DNA from: Bog-473 sp963755375 | Lineage (GTDB): Bacteria > Actinomycetota > Acidimicrobiia > Acidimicrobiales > RAAP-2 | Direction: 5' to 3' | DNA length: 64,000 nt | Assembly: GCA_963755375.1 (NCBI GenBank) | Contig: CAVWKG010000016.1 | Span: 1,736,001-1,800,000, forward strand | Notes under the pieces: model-generated | The model's database searches: none | Told to the model about the DNA's origin: nothing | The model's input: the letters and a program-made list of their open reading frames with translations, nothing else | Position numbers and translations under genes: made by a program | In this document: piece by piece, positions 1 through 8,119 of the stretch | How positions within the stretch are numbered: the first letter of the stretch is position 1 | Layout of the letters: each line of letters starts with the position of its first letter

Positions 1-745
1 CGAGCAGCGGCACGAGGCCCTTCATGGGCACGTCACTGCTCGAGGTCACCATGATGCGCCCGGGCATCGGCGTCACGTCGTCGAAGGGGCGGAACACGGT
101 GTGGTCGACCCCGACGGGGACCACGGTCATCCGATCGGGCGCAACGTCCATTTGCGCCACGATGTCCTGCCGGGAGTTCTGAGAGACGGTGAGTACAGCG
201 GGCAAGGCGCGTGCCACCCGGACCTGCATGCCCAAGAAGCCGAACCAGCGACGTGTGGTGAAACGCTGCCACGGATTCGTCGTGTGCGACAAGGCCAGCT
301 GACGGTCCACCGTGATGGGGTGGTGCAGCGTTGTCAGGAGGGGCCACCCGTCCTCCACCATGCCGAGCATGCCGTTGCCGAGGCACTGGTTGTCGTGCAC
401 GACGTCGAACTCGTCACGCCGCTGTGCCAGCAATTGGCGTGCCCGCAGCGAGAAGGCAAGGGGCTCCCCAAAGCCGGCCGTGCACATGATGGCGAATTCG
501 GTCCAGTCCTCCTTAGAGGTGAACTCGCTCCGGTGCGGGACCCGGAAGGGATCCGGCTGGCGGTAGAGGTCGAGGCCACGGACAGGCGTAAACCCCACCC
601 CCTCGTCGAGCTCGGGCCAGGGCGGTCCGGCGAACACGTCGACGGAGTGGCCCAGTGCAACCAGTTCCCGGGTCAGGTGACGGGTATAGACCCCCTGACC
701 CCCGCAACGGGGGTTCCCACGGTAGATGAGGAAAGCGACCCGCAA
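1..745 (-). CDS. Glycosyltransferase family 4, N-terminal part (cut by window edge)
   Basis: This gene reads off the left edge of the window, so only the N-terminal ~248 residues are visible. The protein opens with a Rossmann strand and glycine-rich loop (VAFLIYRGNP, then CGGQGVYTRHL), continues with ELVALGHSVDVFAG, a FDVVHDNQ segment and LTVSQNSRQDI, and ends near MVTSSSDVPMKG. This is the layout of a GT-B fold, family 4 glycosyltransferase: acceptor-binding N-domain, then the start of the nucleotide-sugar C-domain. The substrate cannot be told. No ATG is suitably placed. A TTG at 745 starts the protein exactly at the first beta-strand; a TTG at 856 in the same frame would add 37 poorly conserved residues, and an in-frame stop lies just upstream of it. 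The start is therefore uncertain, while the family is clear. Confidence 0.75.
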   Translation of the reverse strand, partial: MRVAFLIYRGNPRCGGQGVYTRHLTRELVALGHSVDVFAGPPWPELDEGVGFTPVRGLDLYRQPDPFRVPHRSEFTSKEDWTEFAIMCTAGFGEPLAFSLRARQLLAQRRDEFDVVHDNQCLGNGMLGMVEDGWPLLTTLHHPITVDRQLALSHTTNPWQRFTTRRWFGFLGMQVRVARALPAVLTVSQNSRQDIVAQMDVAPDRMTVVPVGVDHTVFRPFDDVTPMPGRIMVTSSSDVPMKGLVPLL

Positions 746-952
746 ACCCCCAGGTCGGGGAGGCCCGGCGGGAATCGGGGCGGGCAGCTCAATGTGGCGA
801 GAGCGCTCCCAGGACTCCTTGGTCTCGATCCACTTCTGGCGAGGCGTCTTAGGCAAAGGATGTCCCGACTCGACTCACCATGACCCTCTAGCCTCCCCGA
901 ACCCCCTGGTCCTGCGCAAACGGCACCGTGACACGCCCGCCCGGCCTGCCGT

Positions 953-1262
953 TCAGCCGAGGCGAGCCCAGCAGAGCACCGTGACCACGGCGTTGACGCC
1001 CGCCACGATCGGGACCCCGACGATGAGGCGAGTTGCACAGCTCCCGTGCGAGGTGGCCGCCGAACTCGGTCATCATCAGGCCGGTGCTGGCGATGGCGAA
1101 CGCGGTGATCAGCGATTGTGCGGCCTCCTCCGCGCTCTCCCGCGCCCGGGGCTCTGGGCGTGCTCTTGGCGCGCCGCAGCTGCGGCCGGAGTGAGTCGGG
1201 CATGCGCCGGCTGTCGTACAGGGCGGCTGTATTCGGGGCATCGGCCCGTCGCCCGGTCGCAA
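953..1262 (-). pseudogene. Possible small two-helix membrane protein with a frame break
   Basis: This is a weak call. One reverse frame contains SLITAFAIASTGLMMTEFGG followed by HLARELCNS. The next frame continues with LIVGVPIVAGVNAVVTVL and ends CWARLG-stop at 953. Each piece looks like a hydrophobic helix, and a single base added near 1035 would join them into one short protein with two membrane segments. No family is recognised and no start can be defended. It could equally be non-coding sequence between the glycosyltransferase and the acyl-CoA dehydrogenase; nothing else is visible between 746 and 1284. Confidence 0.22.
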
Positions 1263-1293
1263 GAGGGTCGACGAGACAGGTACCGTGCGTCGT

Positions 1294-2520
1294 ATGGACC
1301 TGGCCTACCCGCCCGAAGCCGAGGAATTCAGGTCTGAGATCGCTGGATGGCTGAAGGACAACCTGCCGAAAGGGTGGGGCGACCCCGGCTTCTCCCTCAC
1401 GCCCGGGGAGCGGAAGGCCTTCAACGACGAGTGGACGGCCAAGCTCTACGGCGGTGGGTGGATATGCGCCAGCTGGCCGACCGAGTACGGCGGCAAGGGC
1501 CTGAGCCTTCTGCAGCAAGTCGTGCTCAACGAGGAGTTCGCCCGGGTCGGCGCACCGTTGCGCGCCGATTTCTTCGGCGACACGTTGGTCGGCCCGACGC
1601 TTCTGCAGTGGGGCACCGAGGAACAGAAGAAGCAGTTCATCCCCGGGATCTTGAAGGGCGAGATCGCGTGGTGCCAGGGCTTCAGCGAGCCTGACGCGGG
1701 TTCGGACCTGGCCAGCCTCAAGACCCGGGCCGAGCTCGACGGTGACGAGTGGGTGATCAACGGGCAGAAGGTGTGGACGACGCAGGCGCAGTACGCCGAC
1801 TACATCTTCCTCCTGGCCCGCACCGACCCCGACGCGCCGAAGCACGCCGGCATCTCCTATCTCCTCGTCCCGATGAAGCAGCCCGGGGTCGAAGTGCGGC
1901 CGATTGAGCAAGTGGATGGCTCAGCCGAATTCAACGAGGTCTTCTTCACCAGTGTGCGTTGCCCGAAGGAGAACGTCATCGGCGGCGTCAACAACGGGTG
2001 GAAGGTGGCGATGACGACGCTCGGCTTCGAACGTGGCACATCCTCGACCACCGGCCACCGGCGCTTCCAGAAGGAATTCGACGAGATCCTGGCCGAGGCG
2101 CGCCGACGGGGATGCGACACCGACCCCTTGACCCGTCAGCGATTGGCGCGGTCATGGTCGAAGATCAAGATCATGGAGATCAACGGCTTGCGCACGTTGA
2201 CCGATGTCCTCAACGGCACGCACACCACCGCCGCGCTCGGCGCGTGCAACAAGATGCTCTGGTCCGAAGCGCACCAGGAGACCTTGCTGCTCGGCATGGA
2301 CGTCCTCGGCATGGAGGGACAGATCCTCCTCGGAGAAGGGGGCACGGACACACTGCTGCCCGGGGGCCGGCGGGCCAAGGCGAGCTACCCGGTCAACAAC
2401 CTGCAGTCGCTCTTTTTCTTTTCGCGCTCGGAGACGATCTGGGGCGGCTCGGCTGAGATCCAGCGCAACATCGTGGGCGAGCGCGCACTCGGCCTGCCCA
2501 AGGAGCCGAAGAACCATTAA
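1294..2520 (+). CDS. Acyl-CoA dehydrogenase (FadE type)
   Basis: This flavoenzyme family introduces an alpha,beta double bond into acyl-CoA thioesters and passes electrons to ETF. The ~408-residue length is normal. In order it shows the N-terminal helical domain (PPEAEEFRSEIAGWL), the FAD/substrate beta-domain with WCQGFSEPDAGSDLA and VWTTQAQYADYIFLL, and the C-terminal helical domain ending IWGGSAEIQRNIVGERALGL. The C-terminal position that carries the catalytic Glu in medium-chain enzymes (YEG) is WGG here. This is common in actinobacterial FadE proteins for steroid or branched substrates, some of which use another base or a partner subunit. ATG 1294 is preferred because homologues start MDLAYPPEAE; a GTG at 1285 in the same frame is closer to the AGACAGG sequence. 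It stands alone, upstream of the response regulator gene. Confidence 0.9.
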   Translation: MDLAYPPEAEEFRSEIAGWLKDNLPKGWGDPGFSLTPGERKAFNDEWTAKLYGGGWICASWPTEYGGKGLSLLQQVVLNEEFARVGAPLRADFFGDTLVGPTLLQWGTEEQKKQFIPGILKGEIAWCQGFSEPDAGSDLASLKTRAELDGDEWVINGQKVWTTQAQYADYIFLLARTDPDAPKHAGISYLLVPMKQPGVEVRPIEQVDGSAEFNEVFFTSVRCPKENVIGGVNNGWKVAMTTLGFERGTSSTTGHRRFQKEFDEILAEARRRGCDTDPLTRQRLARSWSKIKIMEINGLRTLTDVLNGTHTTAALGACNKMLWSEAHQETLLLGMDVLGMEGQILLGEGGTDTLLPGGRRAKASYPVNNLQSLFFFSRSETIWGGSAEIQRNIVGERALGLPKEPKNH

Positions 2521-2646
2521 GCGAGGGCGGGCTCCGGCGCGCTGCCTCGACCGCTCGGGGGGCAGGAGGCGGAGGCTACGGCCGCGCGTCGGCGCGCCCC
2601 CACTCCACGCGGCGCGGCCTCGGACCTCCCCCGCCCCGACTGCGAC

Positions 2647-3306
2647 GTGATGAGTCCGACGGGCCCCACCAGGGTCATCGTCATCGACGGTCAGCCGGTG
2701 TTCGCCCAGGCTTTGGCGATCGCCATCGAGGCCACGGGGGAACTGACGTGCGTGGGAACGGCAGACGACGTCGATGAGGCGGCCGGCATGGCGGAGGCGC
2801 TCGACCCGGACGTTGCCGTCATGGACGTTCAGCTCAACGGCAACGAGGGCATCCGTCTGCTGCTAGAGCGACACCCCGAGCTGCGCGTGCTCGTTCTGAC
2901 CGGACTCCCCATCAATCCCACGCTGGTCTACGACGTGGCGCGTTCCGGAGCCTCGGGCCTCCTCCCCAAGTCGAGCAGCCTCGGGGTCGTGGTGGCGACG
3001 ATTCCCGCGCTCGGTAGTCACAGCTTCGCCCTGGACCGCCAGAGTCTGATCAGACTGTGCGAGAGCGCGGGCGCCGCGGGCGTCCGCCGCGGCAGCCGTT
3101 CGTCATCGTTGACGGGGCGCGAGCGCGACATCCTGTCCCTGCTGGTCAGCGGCGTCGACCTGCAGGCGGCCGCGGGGCGGCTCGGCATCACCGTGAACAC
3201 GGCCCGGGGGTACGTCAAGAACCTGTACCGCAAACTCGGCGTCCACAACCAACTCGAGCTTCTGGCGGTCACCCGGGAGCGTGGCCTGCTCGACCTGGAG
3301 GAGTGA
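2647..3306 (+). CDS. NarL/LuxR-family response regulator
   Basis: This is a two-domain DNA-binding regulator of 219 residues. Residues ~9-120 form a CheY-like receiver with the phospho-acceptor Asp60 (VAVMDVQL), the switch Thr in LVLTG (~86) and the conserved Lys in LLPKSSS (~109). Residues ~150-210 are a LuxR helix-turn-helix (LTGRERDILSLL, then NTARGYVKNLYRKLGVHNQ). One of the two metal-binding acids at the start of the receiver is missing: the usual DD or DE reads D14-G15, which may weaken Mg2+ binding and phosphorylation. No histidine kinase lies nearby, so it is an orphan. GTG 2647 and ATG 2650 are adjacent possible starts. The 126 bp upstream show no obvious promoter. Confidence 0.88.
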   Translation: MMSPTGPTRVIVIDGQPVFAQALAIAIEATGELTCVGTADDVDEAAGMAEALDPDVAVMDVQLNGNEGIRLLLERHPELRVLVLTGLPINPTLVYDVARSGASGLLPKSSSLGVVVATIPALGSHSFALDRQSLIRLCESAGAAGVRRGSRSSSLTGRERDILSLLVSGVDLQAAAGRLGITVNTARGYVKNLYRKLGVHNQLELLAVTRERGLLDLEE

Positions 3307-3409
3307 GCTCCGACAGGCGGGTGTGGTGACCCCGGGTCGGGGCGGCCGTTTCCCCTAGCCTGGTCCGGGTACGACCACTGGTCCGAAACTGCGAACGGGG
3401 TGAACTGCC

Positions 3410-3829
3410 ATGCTGGTGAGAGAGTGCCTGCGGACGGCGCCGGTGACCGTCCCTCCGGGGTGCACCCTGGAAGAGGCCGGGCAGCTGCTGGGGAGCCACC
3501 GCGTCGGCTCGCTCCTGGTCGTCGAGGGCGATCGCCTGGTGGGGATCGTGACGGACCGAGACATTACCGTGCGCGGAATCGGAGAGGGGAAGCCGCCGTC
3601 TGCCGTGGTGGAGGCGGTCATGACGGCGGATCCCGTCACGATTCAAGGCTCGGCCGACGTCTTCGAGGCGTTCACGGTGTTCAAGACTGCTCGCGCCCGG
3701 CGCCTCCCGGTGCTCGAAGACAAGGACCTCGCCGGGATCATCTCGGTCGACGACCTCTTGATGTCGCTCGTAGTCGAGTTCGGGGCGGTGATGTCTCCGG
3801 TGGTTCAGGAGCTTGTCCACCCAGCCTGA
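3410..3829 (+). CDS. Tandem CBS-domain protein
   Basis: This 139-residue protein consists of two CBS motifs and nothing else. CBS1 spans about residues 5-60 (GCTLEEAGQLLGSHRVGSLL, then LVGIVTDRDITVRG) and CBS2 about 70-125 (VMTADPVTIQGSADVFEAF, then RLPVLEDKDLAGIISVDDLL). Such stand-alone pairs form a Bateman module that binds adenosyl ligands (AMP, ATP, SAM) or NAD(H) and usually acts as a cytoplasmic sensor. The ATG is preceded by GGGGTGA about six bases upstream. It is convergent with the MFS transporter gene, only 8 bp away, so its partner protein is not revealed by context. Confidence 0.88.
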   Translation: MLVRECLRTAPVTVPPGCTLEEAGQLLGSHRVGSLLVVEGDRLVGIVTDRDITVRGIGEGKPPSAVVEAVMTADPVTIQGSADVFEAFTVFKTARARRLPVLEDKDLAGIISVDDLLMSLVVEFGAVMSPVVQELVHPA

Positions 3830-3837
3830 ATGACGCG

Positions 3838-5166
3838 TTAGCTGGTTCGGCGCTCCTGGTCCTCGTAACCGGGCCCCGCGACCGGCAGGGGCACCACGTT
3901 CGTCGGCCCCGAGCCGGAGAGGCCCATGACGAGTCCCTCGGTCCCGGCGCGGCGCTGCCGGACACCGAGCACGAAGAGAGGGATGCTGGCCAGCAGCGTT
4001 CCCACACCCCCGACGGCCAGGGCGACACGCGGGCTGGTGACATCGCTGAGGTAGCCGAGCAGGGGCGCCCCGATCGGCGTGCTGCCGAGGAAGGCGATCG
4101 CGTTGAGGGACATGACACGGCCGCGCATGGCCGGATCCGCCCTGAGCTGCAGGGTGGCGTTGTTGGTGGCCACGAACGAGATGCTCGCCGCCCCCATCGG
4201 GACGAGCAGGACGATGGCCCACGCCTGCGACGGTGAGAGTGCCACCGCCAGGATCGCGATGCCGAAGATCACGCCGATGCAGGCAAGCAGACGGGTAGAC
4301 GGCCGGCTCCGGAACGCCGTGGCGAGACCGCCGACGACGGCTCCCGCGCCCATGGCCGCCAGGAACGCGCTGTAGAGGCCGGCACCGCCGTGGAAGGTGA
4401 ACTTGGCCAGCAGCGGAAGGGTGACGGTGAAGTTGAAGGCGAACACGCCGACCACCGCCATGGAGAGGAGCGGGATCTTCAGATCGGGCGTACTCCAGAC
4501 GTAGCGCAGACCCTCCCGGACCTGGCCCTTGGCCCGCACGACGCCGGGGCGCCGCATGAGCTCGGCGGCGCGCATCATGGCGAGCGCGACGATCACGGCA
4601 GCGTATGAGGCCGCATTGATGAAGAAGCAGGTGGCCACACCGAACGTCAGGATGAGCACCCCGCCGATGGCCGGCCCGATCACCCGGGCCGAGTTCATCA
4701 GCACGCTGTTCAGACTCACCGCGTTGGGCAGGAGGTCCAGCCCGACCATCTCGGACACGAAGGTCTGGCGTGCCGGGTTGTCGAACAGATTCACGAACCC
4801 GAGGCCCGCCGCCAGCACGTAGACCTCCCACAGGTCGGCGGAATGCGCCACGACCAGCACACCCAAAATGAGGGCCAGGATGCCCGCCGTGGCCTGGGTG
4901 GCGTACAGCACCTTGCGCTTGTCGACCCGGTCGGCGACCAGCCCACCGAAGGGGCCGAGAAGCAGGAGTGGCAGGAACTGCAGGCTGGTGGCAATGGCGA
5001 CGTCCACGCCGGTGCCGTGGAGCGGGAAGAGGATCAGGTAGGCCTGTGCGACCGTCTGCATCCATGTCCCGGAAACGGAAATGACCTGGCCCGTGAAGTA
5101 GAGCCGGTAGTTGCGGACCGAGATGGAGCGGAACGTGCGGCGACCGGCCTCGCGCATGCGCCTCAC
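3838..5166 (-). CDS. MFS transporter (EntS/DHA3-like exporter)
   Basis: This is a 442-residue integral membrane protein with about 12 hydrophobic segments. The N-terminus reads FRSISVRNYRLYFTGQVIS followed by GTWMQTVAQAYLI, typical of the EntS-like (DHA3, drug:H+ antiporter) branch of the major facilitator superfamily. The cytoplasmic loop motif-A equivalent is GPFGGLVADRVDKRKVL (residues ~83-99). Its ATG overlaps the end of the upstream marR gene by 4 nt (ATGA), so the two are translationally coupled and almost certainly co-transcribed. This makes it the likely target of that regulator and suggests efflux of a small toxic compound or siderophore. The substrate is not visible from sequence. 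Confidence 0.9.
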   Translation of the reverse strand: MRRMREAGRRTFRSISVRNYRLYFTGQVISVSGTWMQTVAQAYLILFPLHGTGVDVAIATSLQFLPLLLLGPFGGLVADRVDKRKVLYATQATAGILALILGVLVVAHSADLWEVYVLAAGLGFVNLFDNPARQTFVSEMVGLDLLPNAVSLNSVLMNSARVIGPAIGGVLILTFGVATCFFINAASYAAVIVALAMMRAAELMRRPGVVRAKGQVREGLRYVWSTPDLKIPLLSMAVVGVFAFNFTVTLPLLAKFTFHGGAGLYSAFLAAMGAGAVVGGLATAFRSRPSTRLLACIGVIFGIAILAVALSPSQAWAIVLLVPMGAASISFVATNNATLQLRADPAMRGRVMSLNAIAFLGSTPIGAPLLGYLSDVTSPRVALAVGGVGTLLASIPLFVLGVRQRRAGTEGLVMGLSGSGPTNVVPLPVAGPGYEDQERRTS

Positions 5167-5603
5167 GGCTCAACCAAGAGCTGCTCGAGCAACTCGACCA
5201 GTTCCGCGGCGCGGCGTTGCTCCTCGACCGTGAGGTCGTCCAGACGGCGCAACAGGAAGGCGTTCTTGCGGGTGCGCATCCGCTCAAGCGCCCGCTCGCC
5301 CGCGGTCGTGATCCGCACGCGGGCGCTCCGCCGGTCGTCGGGGTCCGCCACCCGCGTGACCATCCCCGCGTCGGTCAGGCCGGCCACGATCCTCGTCATG
5401 GTCGGCGGCTGCACCTGTTCGAGGGCGGCGAGCTCGCCCAGCGTGGGGCTGCCGTGCCGGCCCACCGAGCCGAGGGCCGAAGCCTGCGCCGGCGAGAGTC
5501 CGCCGAGGGACTCCTGCCGCAGGCGACGCTGCAGCCGGTTCACGGCGATCCGCAGGCGGCCGGCCACCTCTTCCTGTGTCAACTCGACCGGCCCCGCGTC
5601 CAT
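5163..5603 (-). CDS. MarR-family transcriptional regulator
   Basis: This 146-residue winged-helix repressor fits the MarR family length. Residues ~45-85 are the recognition region (LTPAQASALGSV-like segment, then TLGELAALEQVQPPTMTRIV) and ~90-105 form the wing, with the characteristic DPDDRRSARVRIT. The C-terminal helices carry the dimer interface. It is the first gene of a two-gene operon with the MFS transporter (4-nt overlap). The operator lies inside its own promoter (see the 5610-5637 entry), which predicts simple autorepression relieved by a small ligand. The ATG at 5603 is supported by a -10 box only 6 nt upstream, implying a leaderless message. Confidence 0.92.
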   Translation of the reverse strand: MDAGPVELTQEEVAGRLRIAVNRLQRRLRQESLGGLSPAQASALGSVGRHGSPTLGELAALEQVQPPTMTRIVAGLTDAGMVTRVADPDDRRSARVRITTAGERALERMRTRKNAFLLRRLDDLTVEEQRRAAELVELLEQLLVEP

Positions 5604-5609
5604 GCGACC

Positions 5610-5637
5610 AGTATAGTTAGTTGAGCTAACTAATCAA
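5610..5637 (-). promoter_or_regulatory. Leaderless marR promoter with embedded MarR-type operator
   Basis: On the reverse strand a -35 TTGATT (5637-5632), a 16-nt spacer and a -10 TATACT (5615-5610) precede the ATG at 5603, so transcription should start at or next to the start codon. Between the two boxes sits a perfect inverted repeat, TTAGTT-GAGCT-AACTAA (5617-5633). Its length and position are typical of MarR operators that block RNA polymerase. The AT-rich operator stands out in the G+C-rich surroundings. Confidence 0.8.
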
Positions 5638-5704
5638 TCTCCAATAACAATCAACAATGAGCAGCGCAACGGGCAATCGACGTCGAAGATGACCGTGAAG
5701 AGGC

Positions 5705-6040
5705 CTAGAAGCTCGGGACGTAGCCGCCCGAACCGAGGGCGGAGCTCTCGTCGACGCTCAACGAGTCGTCGATGCCCCCCACGACCTCGGTCACCCAGGG
5801 CAGGCGGTCCCGCAGGATCCGGTCCACGCCACCCGATAGCGTGGCCGAGCTGATGGCGCAGGAGCTGCACGCCCCCTGGAGCTGGACCTCGACCACCCCG
5901 GAATCGACATCGGCCCTCACCAGGACGAGGTCACCCCCGTCCGCCTGGACCGCCGGGCGCATGAGGTCCATGATCCCCTGGAGCTTCTCGAGGCGATCGG
6001 CCCGCTCGGCGTCGCTCAACTGGGGCTGGGTGTGGCTCAC
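5705..6040 (-). CDS. NifU C-terminal-domain (NfuA-like) Fe-S protein
   Basis: This ~111-residue protein is a stand-alone NifU C-terminal domain, which holds a [4Fe-4S] cluster at a dimer interface and delivers it to apo-proteins. The diagnostic features are PAVQADGGDLVLV (~29-41), GACSSCAISSATL with the cluster cysteines C58 and C61, and a helical end containing GGVDRILRDRLPWV. The 30-residue tail after VVGGID is not conserved. GTG 6040 begins VSHTQPQ, but its GGAGGA sequence touches the start codon directly, which is unusual. An upstream in-frame GTG would add ~12 residues, so the start is not settled. It stands alone between the marR promoter and a broken cNMP-binding gene. Confidence 0.85.
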   Translation of the reverse strand: MSHTQPQLSDAERADRLEKLQGIMDLMRPAVQADGGDLVLVRADVDSGVVEVQLQGACSSCAISSATLSGGVDRILRDRLPWVTEVVGGIDDSLSVDESSALGSGGYVPSF

Positions 6041-6181
6041 TCCTCCATTGTGCCGCGTCCGGGGCTCCACGTGACCCCATCGCACCGCAGTGACTCCGGC
6101 GGGACGCCACGCACAGGGGTAGCAACCGAGCACCTGCAGGTCCTGGCGTCGCCCGGCGGCGGGAGGGCGAAGGGGCTATCC

Positions 6182-6538
6182 GTGAGCGTGAAGGTGCTGG
6201 GCGCGGTCAAGGCCGCCATCGACACCACGGAAACTCCGGCTGGAACACTGATCTTCGAGGCCGGCACGGGCCGCGAAAGGATGTTCTGGGTCTTGCAGGG
6301 AAAGTCGAGCTCCGGCTCCCCGATGGGCAGGTGTCCGAGATCGGGCCCGATGAGATTCGGCGAGATGGCGATTGTCGATGCGTCGGCCTGTGGCCACCGC
6401 CGTGAGTATGGAGGACTCCACGCTGGCCGTGCTCGACGGCCCCCGGTTCCTCTCACTGGTCACCGAGACGCCGACCCTCGCCTGCAAGTGATGTCGAGCC
6501 TGGCCTGGCCGCTGCGGGCCGCCCCGGCCAGAGCCTAA
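6182..6538 (+). pseudogene. Cyclic-nucleotide-binding-domain protein with several frame breaks
   Basis: Pieces of one CAP-ED (cNMP-binding) domain lie in successive frames: TPAGTLIFEAGTGRERMFWV with LQGK, then VELRLPDGQVSEIGPDE, then FGEMAIVDAS, then MEDSTLAVLDGPRFLSLVTE, then LQVMSSLAWPLRAA. Together they reproduce the family order (RGDxIFxEG, barrel strand, FGEM phosphate cassette, C-terminal helix). At least four single-base changes (near 6303, 6355, 6393 and 6480) would restore one frame of ~120 residues. Either the gene is decaying or this stretch is poorly sequenced; the good preservation of each piece favours recent damage or error. GTG 6182 is the likely start. Confidence 0.7.
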
Positions 6539-6548
6539 GGGGACTCGC

Positions 6549-7433
6549 TCACCCGAGCCCGACCGGCTCGGGTGGCCCGCCCTGCACCACGGGGTTGGAA
6601 AGCTCCCCGATCCCCTCGATAGCGATGCGCACGGTGTCGCCGGCCGCGAGGAAGCGCGGCGGGTCAAACCCGGCGCCCACACCGGCGGGCGTCCCGGTGG
6701 CGATGATGGTGCCCGGCTCGAGCGGGAACGCCGTCGTGAGGTACTCGATCATCTCGGCACAACCGAAGATCAGGTCGGCCGTGGTCGAGTCCTGGCGCAG
6801 GTCGTCGTTCACCCAGGTGCGGATGGCCAGCGACCCCGGATCGGCGAGCTCGTCGCCCGTCACCAGCTCGGGCCCGCAGGGGGCGTGCGTGTCGAAGGAC
6901 TTCCCCAGGGTGAAGGTGGGCGAGCGCCACTGCCAGTCGCGCGCACTCACGTCGTTGATGACGGTGAACCCCGCCACCACCTCGAACGCCCGCGCCGCCG
7001 GCACGTTCTGGCAGCGCGGCCCGATGACGAGGGCCAGCTCCCCCTCGTAGTCGACCATGTCGGAGACGGAGGGCAGCACGATGGGATCGCCCGGTCCGGC
7101 AATGGATGTCCGCTGCTTGTTGAACCAGTACTGCCAGTCCGGGGGTTCACGACCCATTTCGGTCACGTGGGCCCGATAGTTCATGCCGATGGCCAGGATG
7201 GCGGGCGGGTCGGGGACCGGCGCGTGGCGGCGCACCGTCGACAGATCGTGACGGGCCGCCGGCCCGGACGGCGCGGCGCGAGCCCGCTCCAGGCCCTCGG
7301 GACCGAGCGCGACCAACTCGGCCATCGTCGACGGCAGGCCGGTCACGGCGTCGCTCAGGTCGAGGATCTGATCCCCGACGATCAGGCCGGGTCGCGGACG
7401 TCCGTCCGGGAGGGAGAAGCTGGCCAGTCGCAA
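6549..7433 (-). CDS. Fumarylacetoacetate hydrolase-family protein
   Basis: This 294-residue protein belongs to the FAH superfamily, metal-dependent enzymes that hydrolyse, decarboxylate or isomerise beta-dicarbonyl acids in aromatic catabolism. The core begins near residue 80 (AILAIGMNYRAH). It has the metal-binding MVDYEGELALVIG (~127-139) with the E-x-E pair, NDVSARDWQ, and the distal signature GTIIATGTPAGVGAG (~240-254). The N-terminal ~75 residues form the small accessory domain. The start is a TTG at 7433, chosen because GGAGGAG sits five bases upstream and the protein then begins with the usual RLASF strand. The DUF308 gene ends 20 bp upstream on the same strand. The exact substrate is unknown. 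Confidence 0.88.
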   Translation of the reverse strand: MRLASFSLPDGRPRPGLIVGDQILDLSDAVTGLPSTMAELVALGPEGLERARAAPSGPAARHDLSTVRRHAPVPDPPAILAIGMNYRAHVTEMGREPPDWQYWFNKQRTSIAGPGDPIVLPSVSDMVDYEGELALVIGPRCQNVPAARAFEVVAGFTVINDVSARDWQWRSPTFTLGKSFDTHAPCGPELVTGDELADPGSLAIRTWVNDDLRQDSTTADLIFGCAEMIEYLTTAFPLEPGTIIATGTPAGVGAGFDPPRFLAAGDTVRIAIEGIGELSNPVVQGGPPEPVGLG

Positions 7434-7453
7434 CGCCGCTCCTCCGTCTCAGC

Positions 7454-8059
7454 TCAGTTGGCTTGCGCCTGCGCCTTGAAGGCCTCCCAGTGCTTCGTGG
7501 CGTGCCGGGCCGAGAAGGCACCGATGAGCTCGACGGCGCCGAACAGGATGGCCCCGATGCCGATGAGCACGACCAGCGCGGTCAACGGCGCACCGGGGTG
7601 CCGGATGCAGAGGAAACCCAGCGCCACGGCGATGATGCCGCGGATGAGGTAGGCCCACCAATAGGGCAGGTAGTGGTAGCGGATGGAGTTGACGATGTCG
7701 AAGATGCCCAACACCAGGAAGGCCCACCCGACGAGCACCGCCACGATGAAGATGGTGATGTGGGGCCATACGAAGCCGACGATGCCCGCGCCGATCCAGA
7801 TCACACCGAAGATGATCAGAGGCCAGCGTTGGCGCGCCGCCCGCAGGCCGCCGACGAGTTCGAAGAGCCCTCCGGCGATGAAGAACCCGCTCGCCAGGTA
7901 CACGATGGCGTAGACGCTGGCGTGCCGGTAGCTGATCACGAAGAAGCCGAAGATCATGGCGATGATGCCCCCGGCCAGGTACCAGCCCCACATCTTTTCA
8001 AGCTGCGTGCTGACGACATCGCCGACGGCGATCTCGTCCTCAGTCAGTACGTCGGTCAT
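7454..8059 (-). CDS. HdeD/DUF308-family membrane protein
   Basis: This 201-residue protein has six predicted membrane helices arranged as three similar pairs, beginning MWGWYLAGGIIAMIFGFFVI and including FGVIWIGAGIVGFVWPHI and IRGIIAVALGFLCI. This repeat pattern, with glycines inside the helices, defines the HdeD/DUF308 family. E. coli HdeD is linked to acid-stress resistance, but the molecular role of the family is unknown. The ATG at 8059 has a GGGGG sequence five bases upstream. It is followed 20 bp later by the FAA hydrolase gene; co-transcription is possible, but no functional link is evident. Confidence 0.85.
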   Translation of the reverse strand: MTDVLTEDEIAVGDVVSTQLEKMWGWYLAGGIIAMIFGFFVISYRHASVYAIVYLASGFFIAGGLFELVGGLRAARQRWPLIIFGVIWIGAGIVGFVWPHITIFIVAVLVGWAFLVLGIFDIVNSIRYHYLPYWWAYLIRGIIAVALGFLCIRHPGAPLTALVVLIGIGAILFGAVELIGAFSARHATKHWEAFKAQAQAN

Positions 8060-8119
8060 GGCATCCCCCTAGGCGAGTAAAGGCACACACGGGCGTCTAG
8101 GCGCAGCGTACCGCCGTGC

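Noticed and set aside
3269..5287. Long reverse frame of ~670 codons over the CBS and MFS genes
   Set aside because: It is Arg/His/Pro-rich without domain motifs; the MFS and CBS frames explain the region.
5641..5704. A second promoter or small gene between marR and the NfuA-like gene
   Set aside because: Only AT-rich spacer is seen; no ribosome-binding site or dyad beyond the marR operator.
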